From a virus: DNA of 64,000 nt. The stretch is taken from the IMG/VR virus record IMGVR_UViG_3300044710_000107, positions 1 through 64,000 of that record; one strand, 5' to 3'. The notes under the pieces were generated by a model. That model was not told the DNA's origin, did not search any database, and saw only the letters and a list, made by a program, of their open reading frames with translations. Below are positions 7,860-15,438 of this stretch, piece after piece. Position numbers and translations under genes: made by a program. Position 1 is the stretch's first letter. Each line of letters begins with the position of its first letter.

Positions 7860-8074
7860 GCTGGCTTGCTCACGACACCCGCAGGCTGGCGCTACTCGAT
7901 AGGCTCAATGTTGCGGAACAGATAGGGCCTCGGGGTTGGGCCGGTCCGCCTGGAGCGTGGCGCCGGAACGCTGGCACCGCCCTCGCCGGCGGTCAAGCCG
8001 GTTGACGAAGTCGGCTGCCGATGCGACGGTCGATACAGTTCCGCCGGATGGCGTCTCCGGAGAGGTACGCTGCG

Positions 8075-8674
8075 ATGCCCGAGCTTTCCCCCGAATACAT
8101 CGCCTACATGCAGTCCCGCGCGTGGCTCGACCGCCGGGCTGCCGCGCTCCGCGATCCCAAGGCAGCATGCTGGTGCTGCGGCGTCATGGCCGGCATTCGA
8201 CCGCTCGACCTTCATCATTTGACGTACGAGCGGCTTGGCCGAGAATTGCCGCGCGACCTCGTGCTGGTATGCCGACCATGCCACGACACCATCCACGAGC
8301 GCCGGGACAAGCACGACTCGATCCTCGCGGCAACCCGCTACGTCCGCGAGATGCAGAAGGCCGCCAGGGAACGCGAGTGCAAGCCGTTCGCGCCCACGCC
8401 GCCAATTGAATCAAGGCCGGACGACCGCCCACAGGTTCAGCCAGTCCTTCCGCCGCCCGTGCGCTGGGTTGGCGGCACGCTGTCGAGGTTCGAGCTTGCC
8501 GTGATCGGGGAGCGCAACAAGCGCATCAAGAACGGGCCGCGCGGCGCCCCCTCGCAGCGCCTGCCGCCACCGACCGACCCCCGCAAATGGACACAGGGCA
8601 AATATAAGGGCCGGCCGAAGGGCGAGCGGAAAAAGCGCCGGGAACATCAAGCGGATCAACCGAAATCCGGTTAA
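8075..8674 (+). CDS. HNH endonuclease
   Basis: A 199-aa protein with a zinc-stabilised HNH fold: CWCCG (about residues 32-36), then DLHHLTYERLG (the HH pair), then LVLVCRPCHDTIHE (second CxxC and final His). The C-terminal 100 residues are basic and Pro-rich, ending in a Lys/Arg-rich tail. GGAGAGG lies 9 bases before the ATG at 8075; an in-frame ATG at 8048 is an alternative. It may be a homing-type nuclease or the HNH protein that assists terminase in some phages. It stands alone on this strand between leftward genes, which favours a mobile origin. Confidence 0.8.
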   Translation: MPELSPEYIAYMQSRAWLDRRAAALRDPKAACWCCGVMAGIRPLDLHHLTYERLGRELPRDLVLVCRPCHDTIHERRDKHDSILAATRYVREMQKAARERECKPFAPTPPIESRPDDRPQVQPVLPPPVRWVGGTLSRFELAVIGERNKRIKNGPRGAPSQRLPPPTDPRKWTQGKYKGRPKGERKKRREHQADQPKSG

Positions 8675-8762
8675 CCAGACCAATTCCTAACGCAAACATG
8701 GTGATTCGATCAGTCCATTCCGGTTCGGTGGACACTTCCGCCGAAATTGAGACGCAACGATT

Positions 8763-8781
8763 TTCTCGCAAAATGCGAGAA
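8763..8781. repeat. Perfect inverted repeat in convergent gap
   Basis: TTCTCGCA, 3 bp, TGCGAGAA, lying between the ends of two convergent genes (8674 and 8864). A second small dyad, TTGCT-ATC-AGCAA, follows at about 8786. The placement suits a bidirectional terminator or a protein binding site; no T-run is present. Confidence 0.4.
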
Positions 8782-8863
8782 CGCTGTTGCTATCAGCAAA
8801 GCGGCCGATGGCTTGACAGGGCGCGACTCGAAGGCGTGCGCTCTCGCGCGCATACCCTTCCGG

Positions 8864-9256
8864 TCACACCGAGGCCGACCCGCCATCCCGCCGCAGCAGG
8901 TGCTGGGCCATGGCGAAGCTGACGACCATCCGCCCATAGCTGCCGCTGAACATGTAGCCCACCGCCGGCGCACCGTTGCCGACCCTCGGAACCGAGCCGC
9001 CGCGCGAGTACTCGTGCCGCACATTGGCGCCGAGGTTGCCCGATGCAGCGACATCGCGCCGATACAGGTGCGCCAGTTCGCGGCTCAGGCGCTGACTCTC
9101 CGCATTCTGCCGCTGGTCGAACGCCTCGATTTGCTCGCGGTGACCGGCGCCAGGTGCGCGCTCGACCGGGAGCGGCGCCGAGTCGTCGGCCACGGTCGGA
9201 ACCGGCCGGACGAGGTTGCGGAGGCGCCGCGGGATTGCCGCTCTACGTGCCAGCAT
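8864..9256 (-). CDS. Unknown 130-aa protein after the terminase-small-like gene
   Basis: The N-terminus is Arg-rich. The middle is helical (QIEAFDQRQNAESQRLSREL) and the C-terminus Gly-rich then basic. It overlaps the upstream gene by 14 bp, so the two are probably co-translated. No family is recognised. Confidence 0.5.
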   Translation of the reverse strand: MLARRAAIPRRLRNLVRPVPTVADDSAPLPVERAPGAGHREQIEAFDQRQNAESQRLSRELAHLYRRDVAASGNLGANVRHEYSRGGSVPRVGNGAPAVGYMFSGSYGRMVVSFAMAQHLLRRDGGSASV

Positions 9257-9683
9257 CGCCGGACTCGGGCGGATCCGCAGGCACCGGGATCGCGTTCTCG
9301 ACCGTCAGCGGCTCGGGGACGGCGAGGGCCTGCAGCATGGCGATCACCTGGGCGCGCATCTCGGAACGGCGAGCGGCGGCCTCCGGGTCGGCGCCGGTGT
9401 TTGGGTCGACCTCCTTCACGCGGCCCCAGGCACGCTCCAGCACTTCCTTGGCGGCGACGAGCGCGACCTTCGGATTGCGGTGGTCGATGAGCTTGATGAG
9501 CTTCGCCATCGCGTGCTGACTGTTGTCGCGGGCGAGCTCGAGGACGGCCCGGTAATCTGTCCTCGCGGCGCTCAGATTGCCGCTCTGGCCCGGCTGCCAG
9601 GGCTTGAGCGCGCCTCGGCCATGCGACGGCCTGCGATACCCGTCCGGAAGCGCTGCATCGCTCGCTGGAGTAGCGTCTGCCAT
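9243..9683 (-). CDS. DUF5681-type protein, possible terminase small subunit
   Basis: 146 aa. Residues 26-36 (LKPWQPGQSGN) match the F-x-P-G-x-S-G-N motif of DUF5681 proteins, which often sit in packaging regions and are annotated as small terminase subunits. A helical core follows (AMAKLIKLIDHRNPKVAL, then AAKEVLERAWGRVK), with an acidic Pro-rich tail. The ATG at 9683 has no clear ribosome site. Direct repeats just upstream (9701-9824) could be its target. No large terminase is in the window, so the packaging role is inferred. Confidence 0.55.
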   Translation of the reverse strand: MADATPASDAALPDGYRRPSHGRGALKPWQPGQSGNLSAARTDYRAVLELARDNSQHAMAKLIKLIDHRNPKVALVAAKEVLERAWGRVKEVDPNTGADPEAAARRSEMRAQVIAMLQALAVPEPLTVENAIPVPADPPESGDAGT

Positions 9684-9700
9684 GCGGCTTGGTATCCGAT

Positions 9701-9824
9701 TGCGGTGGTGGAGCGCAACGGCGGCGGTTTTGCGGTGGTGCTGAAGCCGCGGTTGAAGGCGGCTGCCGCGGTTGCAAGTCGCTGGAATTACTGCGGATTC
9801 CCGAGGTGCTGCGGTGGTGCTGAA
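9701..9824. repeat. Cluster of direct repeats upstream of the DUF5681 gene
   Basis: TGCGGTGGTG occurs at 9701-9710, 9731-9740 and 9810-9819; the last two extend to a 15-bp copy ending CTGAA. GCCGCGGTTG occurs at 9746-9755 and 9765-9774. The cluster fills the divergent gap 9684-9924, which holds no convincing gene. Candidate packaging (pac) recognition, replication iterons or regulator sites. Confidence 0.45.
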
Positions 9825-9924
9825 ATCGGGCCGCGGATAGTTGTTGCGCGCGGCCACTGATAGGGTGTAGGCTTCGGATTGTCGTTTTGGGCGATTGTGC
9901 CCGCTCTTGAGAGGAGATCGACAG

Positions 9925-10266
9925 ATGGCGAAAACCCGCTTTTTCATGGCGACTGACGGGAAGATCACGGTCTTCCGTGCGTCCCCGACGCGCGTGTATC
10001 TGTCCGGCGCGCTGACGAATATCGGCATCAACTTCAGCGCGAAGCCGGCGGCGCAGTCCGGTCTGTGGCCGGCGAAGGAGATCGGCGCGAAGGCGTACAA
10101 GCTGCTGGTGGCCGAGAAGATGGCCCGCTGCAAGCGCGAGAACGTCCGCGACGATGCGCCGTCGAATTCGTGGGTGCGGAACGCCGAGGTTGGGCCGACG
10201 GACGCGGAGATTGACGCCTACATCGCGCGCGTGGCGGCGCAGGACGCGGCCGAGGGAGTCGAGTGA
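9925..10266 (+). CDS. Unknown 113-aa protein, first gene of early operon
   Basis: Starts MAKTRFFMATDGKITVFRAS with GAGAGGAG 8 bases upstream. The N-terminal half is beta-rich, the middle helical and basic, the C-terminus acidic and helical (TDAEIDAYIARVAAQDAAE). It begins a rightward chain of small genes. No family is recognised. Confidence 0.6.
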   Translation: MAKTRFFMATDGKITVFRASPTRVYLSGALTNIGINFSAKPAAQSGLWPAKEIGAKAYKLLVAEKMARCKRENVRDDAPSNSWVRNAEVGPTDAEIDAYIARVAAQDAAEGVE

Positions 10267-10490
10267 TGGCCGCCGCTGCGGTTGCGGTGAACGTCCGGCG
10301 GCTTGCGCTGGACCTTCACACCGACATCGTGAACCTCGAGGGCTACGCGGGCCAGCCGGCGCTTGTTGCGGCGCTGTTGGAGACTGCGGAGAACAAGGTT
10401 GCGATCATCATGGAGCACTTGGCGGCGGTGCGGTCGGGCGCGGGCCTGACTGGCGGCGGCGTGGTGCTGCACATGGTTCGGGAGGGCTGA
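10266..10490 (+). CDS. Unknown 74-aa helical protein
   Basis: TGATG overlap with the previous stop; a GTG three bases earlier would overlap as GTGA. An Ala-rich helical protein (ALDLHTDIVNLEGYAGQPAL, then NKVAIIMEHLAAV). No family is recognised. Confidence 0.5.
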   Translation: MAAAAVAVNVRRLALDLHTDIVNLEGYAGQPALVAALLETAENKVAIIMEHLAAVRSGAGLTGGGVVLHMVREG

Positions 10491-10493
10491 GCG

Positions 10494-10847
10494 ATGCGCA
10501 CCAACATGTTCGACAAGACCGCGCTCCGGATGAGCCAGGAGATTAACGCGGCCCGGTTCGGCGTGACCGCGCTCAAGACCGCGTACGGCGGGATTGTGTA
10601 CGCTCGCGCCGACGACATCGCGAGCGGCTGCCTCCTGATCGCGCTGACCGACAAAGCCGGCCGGTATCGGCACGACACCAATGGCAACCGCATTCGCGCT
10701 GCTCGCGGCTACGTGCTGGACGAGGAGCCGCAACGCCGCGTCGTGGCGTGGTTCGAGACCTTCCCCGATGGCAGCCGGCGCCGAGGCTACTGGTACGCCG
10801 ACGACATGGTCGGCGGGTTCCCGCGTCACGCCAGCGTGGAGGCGTGA
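10494..10847 (+). CDS. Unknown 117-aa protein
   Basis: Short helix (KTALRMSQEINAARFG), then a beta-rich domain (GGIVYARADDIASGCLLIAL) and an aromatic C-terminal part (RRGYWYADDMVGGFP). It starts 3 bp after the previous stop. No family is recognised. Confidence 0.5.
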   Translation: MRTNMFDKTALRMSQEINAARFGVTALKTAYGGIVYARADDIASGCLLIALTDKAGRYRHDTNGNRIRAARGYVLDEEPQRRVVAWFETFPDGSRRRGYWYADDMVGGFPRHASVEA

Positions 10848-10848
10848 C

Positions 10849-11187
10849 ATGGCCCACGATCAGACGGTTGCGCGAACGATCCTCGAGCAACTTGGCGGTC
10901 GGCGGTTCATCGCGATGACTGGTGCGTCGTCGCTGACCAGCGGGCCGAGCGACCTGAGTTTCCGGTTGCCGACCCGGCTGGCGGGCGGGATCGGCGGAAT
11001 GCGGATCATCCTGACGGACATGGACGACTACCGGATTGAGACGGTGCGGCTGAAGGGCTCGATCGCGAAGGGCAACATCGAGTACGACCGGCGCGTGGAG
11101 GCCGAAGGCGTCTACTGCGACAACCTGCGGGAGGCTTTCACCCGCATCACGGGGCTGGCGACCAGCCTGGGGAGCAGGGACCGATGA
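10849..11187 (+). CDS. Conserved phage/plasmid protein of the QLGG-FIAMTGA family
   Basis: 112 aa. I recognise the pattern ILEQLGGRRFIAMTGASSL ... LSFRLP ... IILTDMDDYRIETVRLKG ... LREAFTRITGLATSL, shared by a widespread family of small uncharacterised proteins on phages, plasmids and integrative elements. No biochemical role is known to me. The ATG follows the previous stop by 1 base and the 3' end overlaps the next start by ATGA. Confidence 0.7.
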   Translation: MAHDQTVARTILEQLGGRRFIAMTGASSLTSGPSDLSFRLPTRLAGGIGGMRIILTDMDDYRIETVRLKGSIAKGNIEYDRRVEAEGVYCDNLREAFTRITGLATSLGSRDR

Positions 11188-11444
11188 GCGCGAAGCTGAA
11201 CGCCCGCGAGCAATTGGTGGCCGCTGCCGAATGGCTCGGCTACCAGCACGAGGACCTGTCTTTCGGCCTGAAATCGCCGGAGGACGGTCTGAAGCTCTGG
11301 CGCTACTGGATGGCGCGGCCGGCCGAATTGCCCGAATTCTGCGATCAGGCCGATGACGAGGACCAGACGTTGTGCATGAAGCACGTCAAGAAGGCGCTGG
11401 GCTACGACCCGTGGCGGCGTGCGCTCGCGGAGGACGCCCCATGA
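11184..11444 (+). CDS. Unknown 86-aa protein
   Basis: Helical, Trp-rich (AAAEWLGYQHEDLSFGLK, then LKLWRYWMARPAELPEFC) with an acidic centre. ATGA overlaps at both ends. No family is recognised. Confidence 0.5.
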   Translation: MSAKLNAREQLVAAAEWLGYQHEDLSFGLKSPEDGLKLWRYWMARPAELPEFCDQADDEDQTLCMKHVKKALGYDPWRRALAEDAP

Positions 11445-11731
11445 GCGGGCAACAGCCCGGAAATTCCGGGCAGGTCGAGTCGCGCCTGTTCATCGGCGTG
11501 TTCCCGGCCGGCATCAGCTACGCCGACCGGACGGTGGAGCGGCACGGCGACTACAAGCGGCTGGCGTTCCTGTCCTACGCCACGCTGCGGCTGGTGATCG
11601 AGACCGACTGCCCGAAGGGGCTGCGGCCGGCGATCGTGGCGCACGCGGCGACGCTGCAGGCGCGGAAGGGCGAGCAGTTCGAGGTTTCGACCTGCGGGCA
11701 GACGGTGTTGCTGGGGGAGCGGGTGCGATGA
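11441..11731 (+). CDS. Unknown 96-aa protein
   Basis: Resembles small phage proteins that start with an F-I-G-V-F-P-x-G-I-x-Y-A-D pattern and continue YKRLAFLSYATLRLVIE. Function unknown. ATGA overlap with both neighbours. Confidence 0.5.
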   Translation: MSGQQPGNSGQVESRLFIGVFPAGISYADRTVERHGDYKRLAFLSYATLRLVIETDCPKGLRPAIVAHAATLQARKGEQFEVSTCGQTVLLGERVR

Positions 11732-11916
11732 GGCGCTTTCGCATCCGCCGCTGCGGCGGCAACCGGTCCGCATGGCTCCTCGTCATGCTGGCCGCCGACG
11801 GGTCGGAGTACGACTGCTTCGGCTGCTACACGACCTCGTATTCGCTCGACCTGCTGCTGAAGCACGCCGGCAGCCTCGCGCCGAAGCCGGGCGAAACCGT
11901 GGAGTTGGTGCCGTGA
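11728..11916 (+). CDS. Unknown 62-aa protein
   Basis: Basic start (MRRFRIRRCGGNRSAWLLVM), two Cys in DCFGCYTTSYSLDLLL, then GETVELVP. Fixed by ATGA and GTGA overlaps. No family is recognised. Confidence 0.5.
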   Translation: MRRFRIRRCGGNRSAWLLVMLAADGSEYDCFGCYTTSYSLDLLLKHAGSLAPKPGETVELVP

Positions 11917-12125
11917 CCGTCATCACCAAGAGCCTTGTCGGGTCGCAGCCCGGCTGGATCACGAACAGCCCGGAGGCCGCTCGCGCGCTGCGGGCGGCCG
12001 ATGCCGCCTACGACCGCGCCCTGGCCGCTGCTGCGGGCCTGCGGCTGGCGGAGAAGGTTGAGGCGATACGGGCGGCTCGGGCGGCTCGCGATGCCACCTA
12101 CCGCGCCGTCATGGAGCGCGAGTGA
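11913..12125 (+). CDS. Unknown 70-aa helical protein, GTG start
   Basis: Starts VTVITKSLVGSQPG at a GTG overlapping the previous stop. The rest is Ala/Arg-rich helix (RALRAADAAYDRALAAAAGL). No family is recognised. Confidence 0.45.
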   Translation: MTVITKSLVGSQPGWITNSPEAARALRAADAAYDRALAAAAGLRLAEKVEAIRAARAARDATYRAVMERE

Positions 12126-12346
12126 TGGATCAGGCGATGAACCTCTACGCGGCGGACGGCCTGTGCCACAACGCGGAGGCCGGCACCTACGGGCACGAGT
12201 GCGGCAAGGCCGCCGTGTGGCTCGGCGAGACGCGCGGCGGGTTCCGGATGGGCTTCTGCGACGACTGCCGTCAGCACGGGCTGGAGGCGCGGGATGTGGT
12301 TGAGTGGGTGCCGCATCCGCGGCTGGCGGCGGCGGTGCGGCCATGA
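12125..12346 (+). CDS. Small Cys/His-rich protein, 73 aa
   Basis: Carries LCHNAEAGTYGHECGKAA and FCDDCRQHG: four Cys and several His arranged like a small zinc finger (C...C...CxxC). TGATG overlap with the previous gene. Probably a metal-binding adaptor; no family name is assigned. Confidence 0.5.
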   Translation: MDQAMNLYAADGLCHNAEAGTYGHECGKAAVWLGETRGGFRMGFCDDCRQHGLEARDVVEWVPHPRLAAAVRP

Positions 12347-12579
12347 CCGCCCGCTCGGCCAGGCGGGAAATCCGCAGCCCCGTCGTAGGACTGCCGGCGA
12401 TGGCCGCGCTCGAGGCGCTGCCGCGTGACGCCAAGCTGGCACTGCGGGCGGTGCTCGGCGACATCGCGGCCGACGCCGCGGCGCGGGCGGAGAAGTGCTG
12501 GCGGCAGAGCAAGGGCCCGATGGCTGCCTATTGGAAGGCCGTGAGCGTTTACGCGAAGCACCGGGCTGCGCTGCGATGA
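12343..12579 (+). CDS. Unknown 78-aa protein
   Basis: Basic N-terminus, then a helical domain (AALEALPRDAKLALRAVLGD) ending in a basic helix (AYWKAVSVYAKHRAALR). ATGA overlaps on both sides. No family is recognised. Confidence 0.5.
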   Translation: MTARSARREIRSPVVGLPAMAALEALPRDAKLALRAVLGDIAADAAARAEKCWRQSKGPMAAYWKAVSVYAKHRAALR

Positions 12580-12839
12580 CCCCCGAGGAATTCCGCATCC
12601 GGCTGGCCGGGCTCGGCTACTCGCTGCACGGGTTCGCCCGCTACGTCGAGGCCGATGAGCGCTCGGTGCGACGATGGGCAGACGGCGAGCAGGACATCCC
12701 CCGCTGGGTGCCGGTGATGCTTGCGCTTCTTGAGGCCGCGCCCCTGCGGCCGCGGTCGACGCCGCCCGATCCCGCGACCCGCATGCCACGGTTCCCGCGG
12801 CGGACGATTGGCCCCAACCTGGAGGACGATCCCGCATGA
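12576..12839 (+). CDS. Small HTH (Cro/XRE-like) DNA-binding protein
   Basis: The first 55 of 87 residues read as a helix-turn-helix: TPEEFRIRLAGLGYSLHGFA, then RYVEADERSVRRWADGEQDI, with the recognition helix at ERSVRRWADG and the common I-P-x-W-V-P-x-x-L end. The C-terminal 30 residues are Pro/Arg-rich and likely disordered. ATGA overlaps on both sides. It probably acts as an early regulator; its target is not evident. Confidence 0.65.
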   Translation: MTPEEFRIRLAGLGYSLHGFARYVEADERSVRRWADGEQDIPRWVPVMLALLEAAPLRPRSTPPDPATRMPRFPRRTIGPNLEDDPA

Positions 12840-13084
12840 GTATCGAGGCGGAAGTCGGGCGGCTCGGCTACCTGGCCGCGCAACCCGAGATCGACGCTGC
12901 CTACGAGGCGATCGCCTGCGCGATCGTCGGGCGCGATGCGTCAACGGCCATCATCGCCCTGGTGCGGGCGCTTGCGGCATCAATCACCATAATTCCCGAG
13001 GGCGCGGACGAGCGCTCGATCGAAACCGTGACGGCCATGCTCCGCAGCAACGTCACCGCTTTCCGGAGGATCGACCAATCATGA
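12836..13084 (+). CDS. Unknown 82-aa helical protein
   Basis: Ala/Ile-rich helices (AAYEAIACAIVGRDASTAII) without a clear membrane segment or motif. ATGA overlaps at both ends. Confidence 0.5.
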   Translation: MSIEAEVGRLGYLAAQPEIDAAYEAIACAIVGRDASTAIIALVRALAASITIIPEGADERSIETVTAMLRSNVTAFRRIDQS

Positions 13085-13200
13085 CCGAGTTCCTGCGCCT
13101 GCTGCTGCCCGCGCTGGTGGGCATCGTGCCGATTGCGCTGATGGCGATCGCCGACGCGCGCCGGCTGCGAAAGGCCGGCCTGCTGCCGAGGCGGCGCTGA
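13081..13200 (+). CDS. 39-aa membrane micro-protein
   Basis: Almost the whole length is one transmembrane helix (FLRLLLPALVGIVPIALMAI) followed by a basic tail (RRLRKAGLLPRRR). Start fixed by the ATGA overlap and stop by the TGATG overlap. The basic tail predicts an inside C-terminus. Confidence 0.6.
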   Translation: MTEFLRLLLPALVGIVPIALMAIADARRLRKAGLLPRRR

Positions 13201-13409
13201 TGGAAGAGAACCACCCGCAGGACGACGGGCGGCGCTGGGGGTACATGACGCCGGAAGTTTCGTCGGGCGCCAGACGCTGGCCGTCGGTATGGGTCGAGCT
13301 TCCGAAGCTGCCGCTGCTGCGCGCTGGCTTGGGGCCGCCGCCGTTCACCGTGACGCTGCCAAGCGGCTCTCAGCGTGAGATCGTGCACGACCCGGCGGAA
13401 CCCCGCTGA
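13200..13409 (+). CDS. Unknown 69-aa protein
   Basis: Pro-rich, beta-like (WPSVWVELPKLPLLRAGLGP, then PFTVTLPSGSQREIV). TGATG overlaps at both ends. No family is recognised. Confidence 0.45.
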   Translation: MEENHPQDDGRRWGYMTPEVSSGARRWPSVWVELPKLPLLRAGLGPPPFTVTLPSGSQREIVHDPAEPR

Positions 13410-13639
13410 TGGCTCGCGACAAGTTCGTCCGGGTCAACCGGACCGAGACCGCCGCGCTCGATGTCGTGCTGACGCGCATCTGCGCCGGCAACGACCACGC
13501 CCAAGCCGCTGTCCTGCAGGGCTTCCTCGGCCGCCTGCGCAGGGTGTGGCTGCAACCGCCGCGGCGGCAGCGGGTCAGTCAGTCTGGGATTTCCTCAGGA
13601 TCGGGCAGCAATTCGGCCTGCGCATCGCCGGCGCGCTGA
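13409..13639 (+). CDS. Unknown 76-aa protein, last gene of early chain
   Basis: The first 47 residues (MARDKFVRVNRTETAALDVV...) look like a genuine short helical domain. The last 20 are Ser-rich and read across the convergent primase-helicase gene (61-bp tail-to-tail overlap), so the natural end is uncertain. Confidence 0.4.
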   Translation: MARDKFVRVNRTETAALDVVLTRICAGNDHAQAAVLQGFLGRLRRVWLQPPRRQRVSQSGISSGSGSNSACASPAR

Positions 13640-15438
13640 CGGCGCTGCGCTTTCTCGTCCAGCTCATCGGCAAGAGCGGCGCTCGAATAGCGGCCGGTCC
13701 GATCGTCCGGCACGAGGCTGGCCATCGCGCCGCGGTTGGCCCAGCGCCGGAAACGGGACTTCCGGACGTGCAACTCAGAGAGCGTCCCCTTCTCTGGCGT
13801 GTGGAGCACCAAGCCAAGGTCGGCCTTGTTGTTCCACGCGGCGCCGCCGTTGATGTCGTACATCGATGGCGCCTCCAGCTTCGCCCCTGGCCGCGGCGCC
13901 TGTGGCTTTGCCGGATGCACCACCACCCACACATTGACGCCGTGCCGCAGCGCGAAGGCCTTGCAGCGCTGAAGGCCGCGGTTGATGTATTCCGCCTCGG
14001 TCAGATTGCCGCGGCTGTGCTCGATCTCGTTCCAGGGATCGATTTGTAGGTCGGTGACGCCGGTGCGCAGCACTTCGGCCTGCGCGCATTCCAATATCCA
14101 GTCGAGCGTCGGCGCCACATCCTCGGAATCGGTGACCAGCATCACCAGGCGGTCGCGCAACCATGCGGCGGCGGCCAGCACTTCCTCGCGCGTGAATCCC
14201 GGGTAACCGTCGCCTGGATGGTATGGCTTGCCAGCCCAGGTCTCGGCGAACATGGCCGCAAACTGGTTCCACGGCTGCATCTCCGGCGAGAAGATCAGCC
14301 ACTTCCGGCCGTGCTCCATCATCGTGTGAACAGCGACGTGCTTGAGCCAGCGGCTCTTGTGGGCACCGGGGTAGCCGGTGACGATGATGAGTTTGCCCTC
14401 GGTCGGCAGGCGCAGAACGCGGTCGCCAGCGATCGTGCCGGTCGTCATCGTCGGCGGCAGCGTGCGGTAGCGCGCGTCGAGCATCGTCTCGTCGTCGATG
14501 TGCCGGATGCCAGCGATCGGATACGGCGTGGCCGCCTCGATCGCGGCCTGCACAGCCCGCGCTCCCTTGGCGCGCAGCACGTCGCCTGCGTCCTTGCAGC
14601 CTTCAGGCCACTCGACCAACCAGCAACGGTGCCGCCCCAGCCGACGCGCCAATTCCTCGCGCAGGATAATGCCAGGCCCGTCGTTGTCGCCGGCGAGGAT
14701 GAATTTCTTGACCTTGTTCAGCGTCTCGGCGTGCGTGCGCAGCGCGAGAAACCGCCTGTCGTCCTCGCGCCGAGGGTCGTCCTCGTCCCGGAGTTCGGCC
14801 GGTGCGCCGTTCGCTAGGCTGACCGTTTGGGGATACCCCGCCTCGTGCAGGGCCATCACGTCGGCCTCACCCTCGACCCACACGATCACGTCGGGCTCGG
14901 TCACGGCGTCGATGTTGAACAGCGATGGCAGCGGATTTTTCTCCTGCACGAACTGCTTGTCGAACGACCGGTATTTGCGGTTCACCACCTTCCCGGCAAC
15001 CGTGTAAGGGAAGGCGAGCGCCGATTGTTCCCCACCGTTCGGAAACCACCTCGTCGTGGTGAAGATCCCGAAGGCGTTGACGGTGTCGGCGCTAATGCCG
15101 CGCTCCTCCCACCAGTAATACATCTCTGCCGGCCGGCGTTGCGCCGTCGGGTCGATCTCCGCTGGCGGCTCGATGACGTCGGCCTTCCGCGGCGGCGGTC
15201 GTGCGGCCCTCCTCGCGCCCGCCAGGCGCTCGCCGTCCTGCCATCCACAGTTCGCCCGGTGGCATATCCACGTCGCCCCCATGCCGTCGGCGTCGATCGT
15301 GATCGCCATGCACTGTTCGCGCGTTTTCCCGCCGCCACACCGCGGGCATTTGATCCGCTGCGTGTGCCCCGGAGCGTACGACTTCGGGAAGATTCCGTGC
15401 TCGGCCAGCAGCCCCGGGAGGTCGGTCTCGGCGGTCAT
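13579..15438 (-). CDS. Primase-helicase (T7 gp4 type)
   Basis: A 619-aa bifunctional replication protein that unwinds the fork and lays primers. Zinc ribbon: CPRCG (C31, C34) with CHRANC (C59, C64). TOPRIM catalytic core: VEGEADVMALHEAG (about 188-201) and GDNDGPG (about 250). DnaB/RecA-type ATPase: Walker A GYPGAHKS (about 355-362), later DLQIDPWNEIEH and VVVHPAKPQ. Length and order match phage primase-helicases. The ATG at 15438 overlaps the DUF1376 gene by ATGA. It closes the leftward DNA-metabolism operon. Confidence 0.88.
   Translation of the reverse strand: MTAETDLPGLLAEHGIFPKSYAPGHTQRIKCPRCGGGKTREQCMAITIDADGMGATWICHRANCGWQDGERLAGARRAARPPPRKADVIEPPAEIDPTAQRRPAEMYYWWEERGISADTVNAFGIFTTTRWFPNGGEQSALAFPYTVAGKVVNRKYRSFDKQFVQEKNPLPSLFNIDAVTEPDVIVWVEGEADVMALHEAGYPQTVSLANGAPAELRDEDDPRREDDRRFLALRTHAETLNKVKKFILAGDNDGPGIILREELARRLGRHRCWLVEWPEGCKDAGDVLRAKGARAVQAAIEAATPYPIAGIRHIDDETMLDARYRTLPPTMTTGTIAGDRVLRLPTEGKLIIVTGYPGAHKSRWLKHVAVHTMMEHGRKWLIFSPEMQPWNQFAAMFAETWAGKPYHPGDGYPGFTREEVLAAAAWLRDRLVMLVTDSEDVAPTLDWILECAQAEVLRTGVTDLQIDPWNEIEHSRGNLTEAEYINRGLQRCKAFALRHGVNVWVVVHPAKPQAPRPGAKLEAPSMYDINGGAAWNNKADLGLVLHTPEKGTLSELHVRKSRFRRWANRGAMASLVPDDRTGRYSSAALADELDEKAQRRQRAGDAQAELLPDPEEIPD

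Larger units (their letters stand above)
7715..8074. other. 360-bp intergenic control region
   Basis: Divergent gap between the leftward gene starting at 7714 and the rightward HNH gene starting at 8075. It holds, from left to right, a leftward promoter (7750-7779), a 14-bp palindrome (7793-7806) and a strong GC hairpin (7830-7859). The right half (7860-8074) shows no convincing coding sequence or site except GGAGAGG, the ribosome site of the HNH gene. Confidence 0.5.

Noticed and set aside
7892-8314. 140-codon minus-strand frame opposite the HNH gene
   Set aside because: Low-complexity and antisense to the HNH domain; no start signal.
8813-8841. TTGACA as a rightward promoter
   Set aside because: Perfect -35 but no acceptable -10 at 16-19 bp (GTGCGC), and no rightward gene follows.
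8698-8922. 74-codon plus-strand frame after the HNH gene
   Set aside because: It runs through the inverted repeat and the end of the leftward gene; Arg/Ser-rich shadow.
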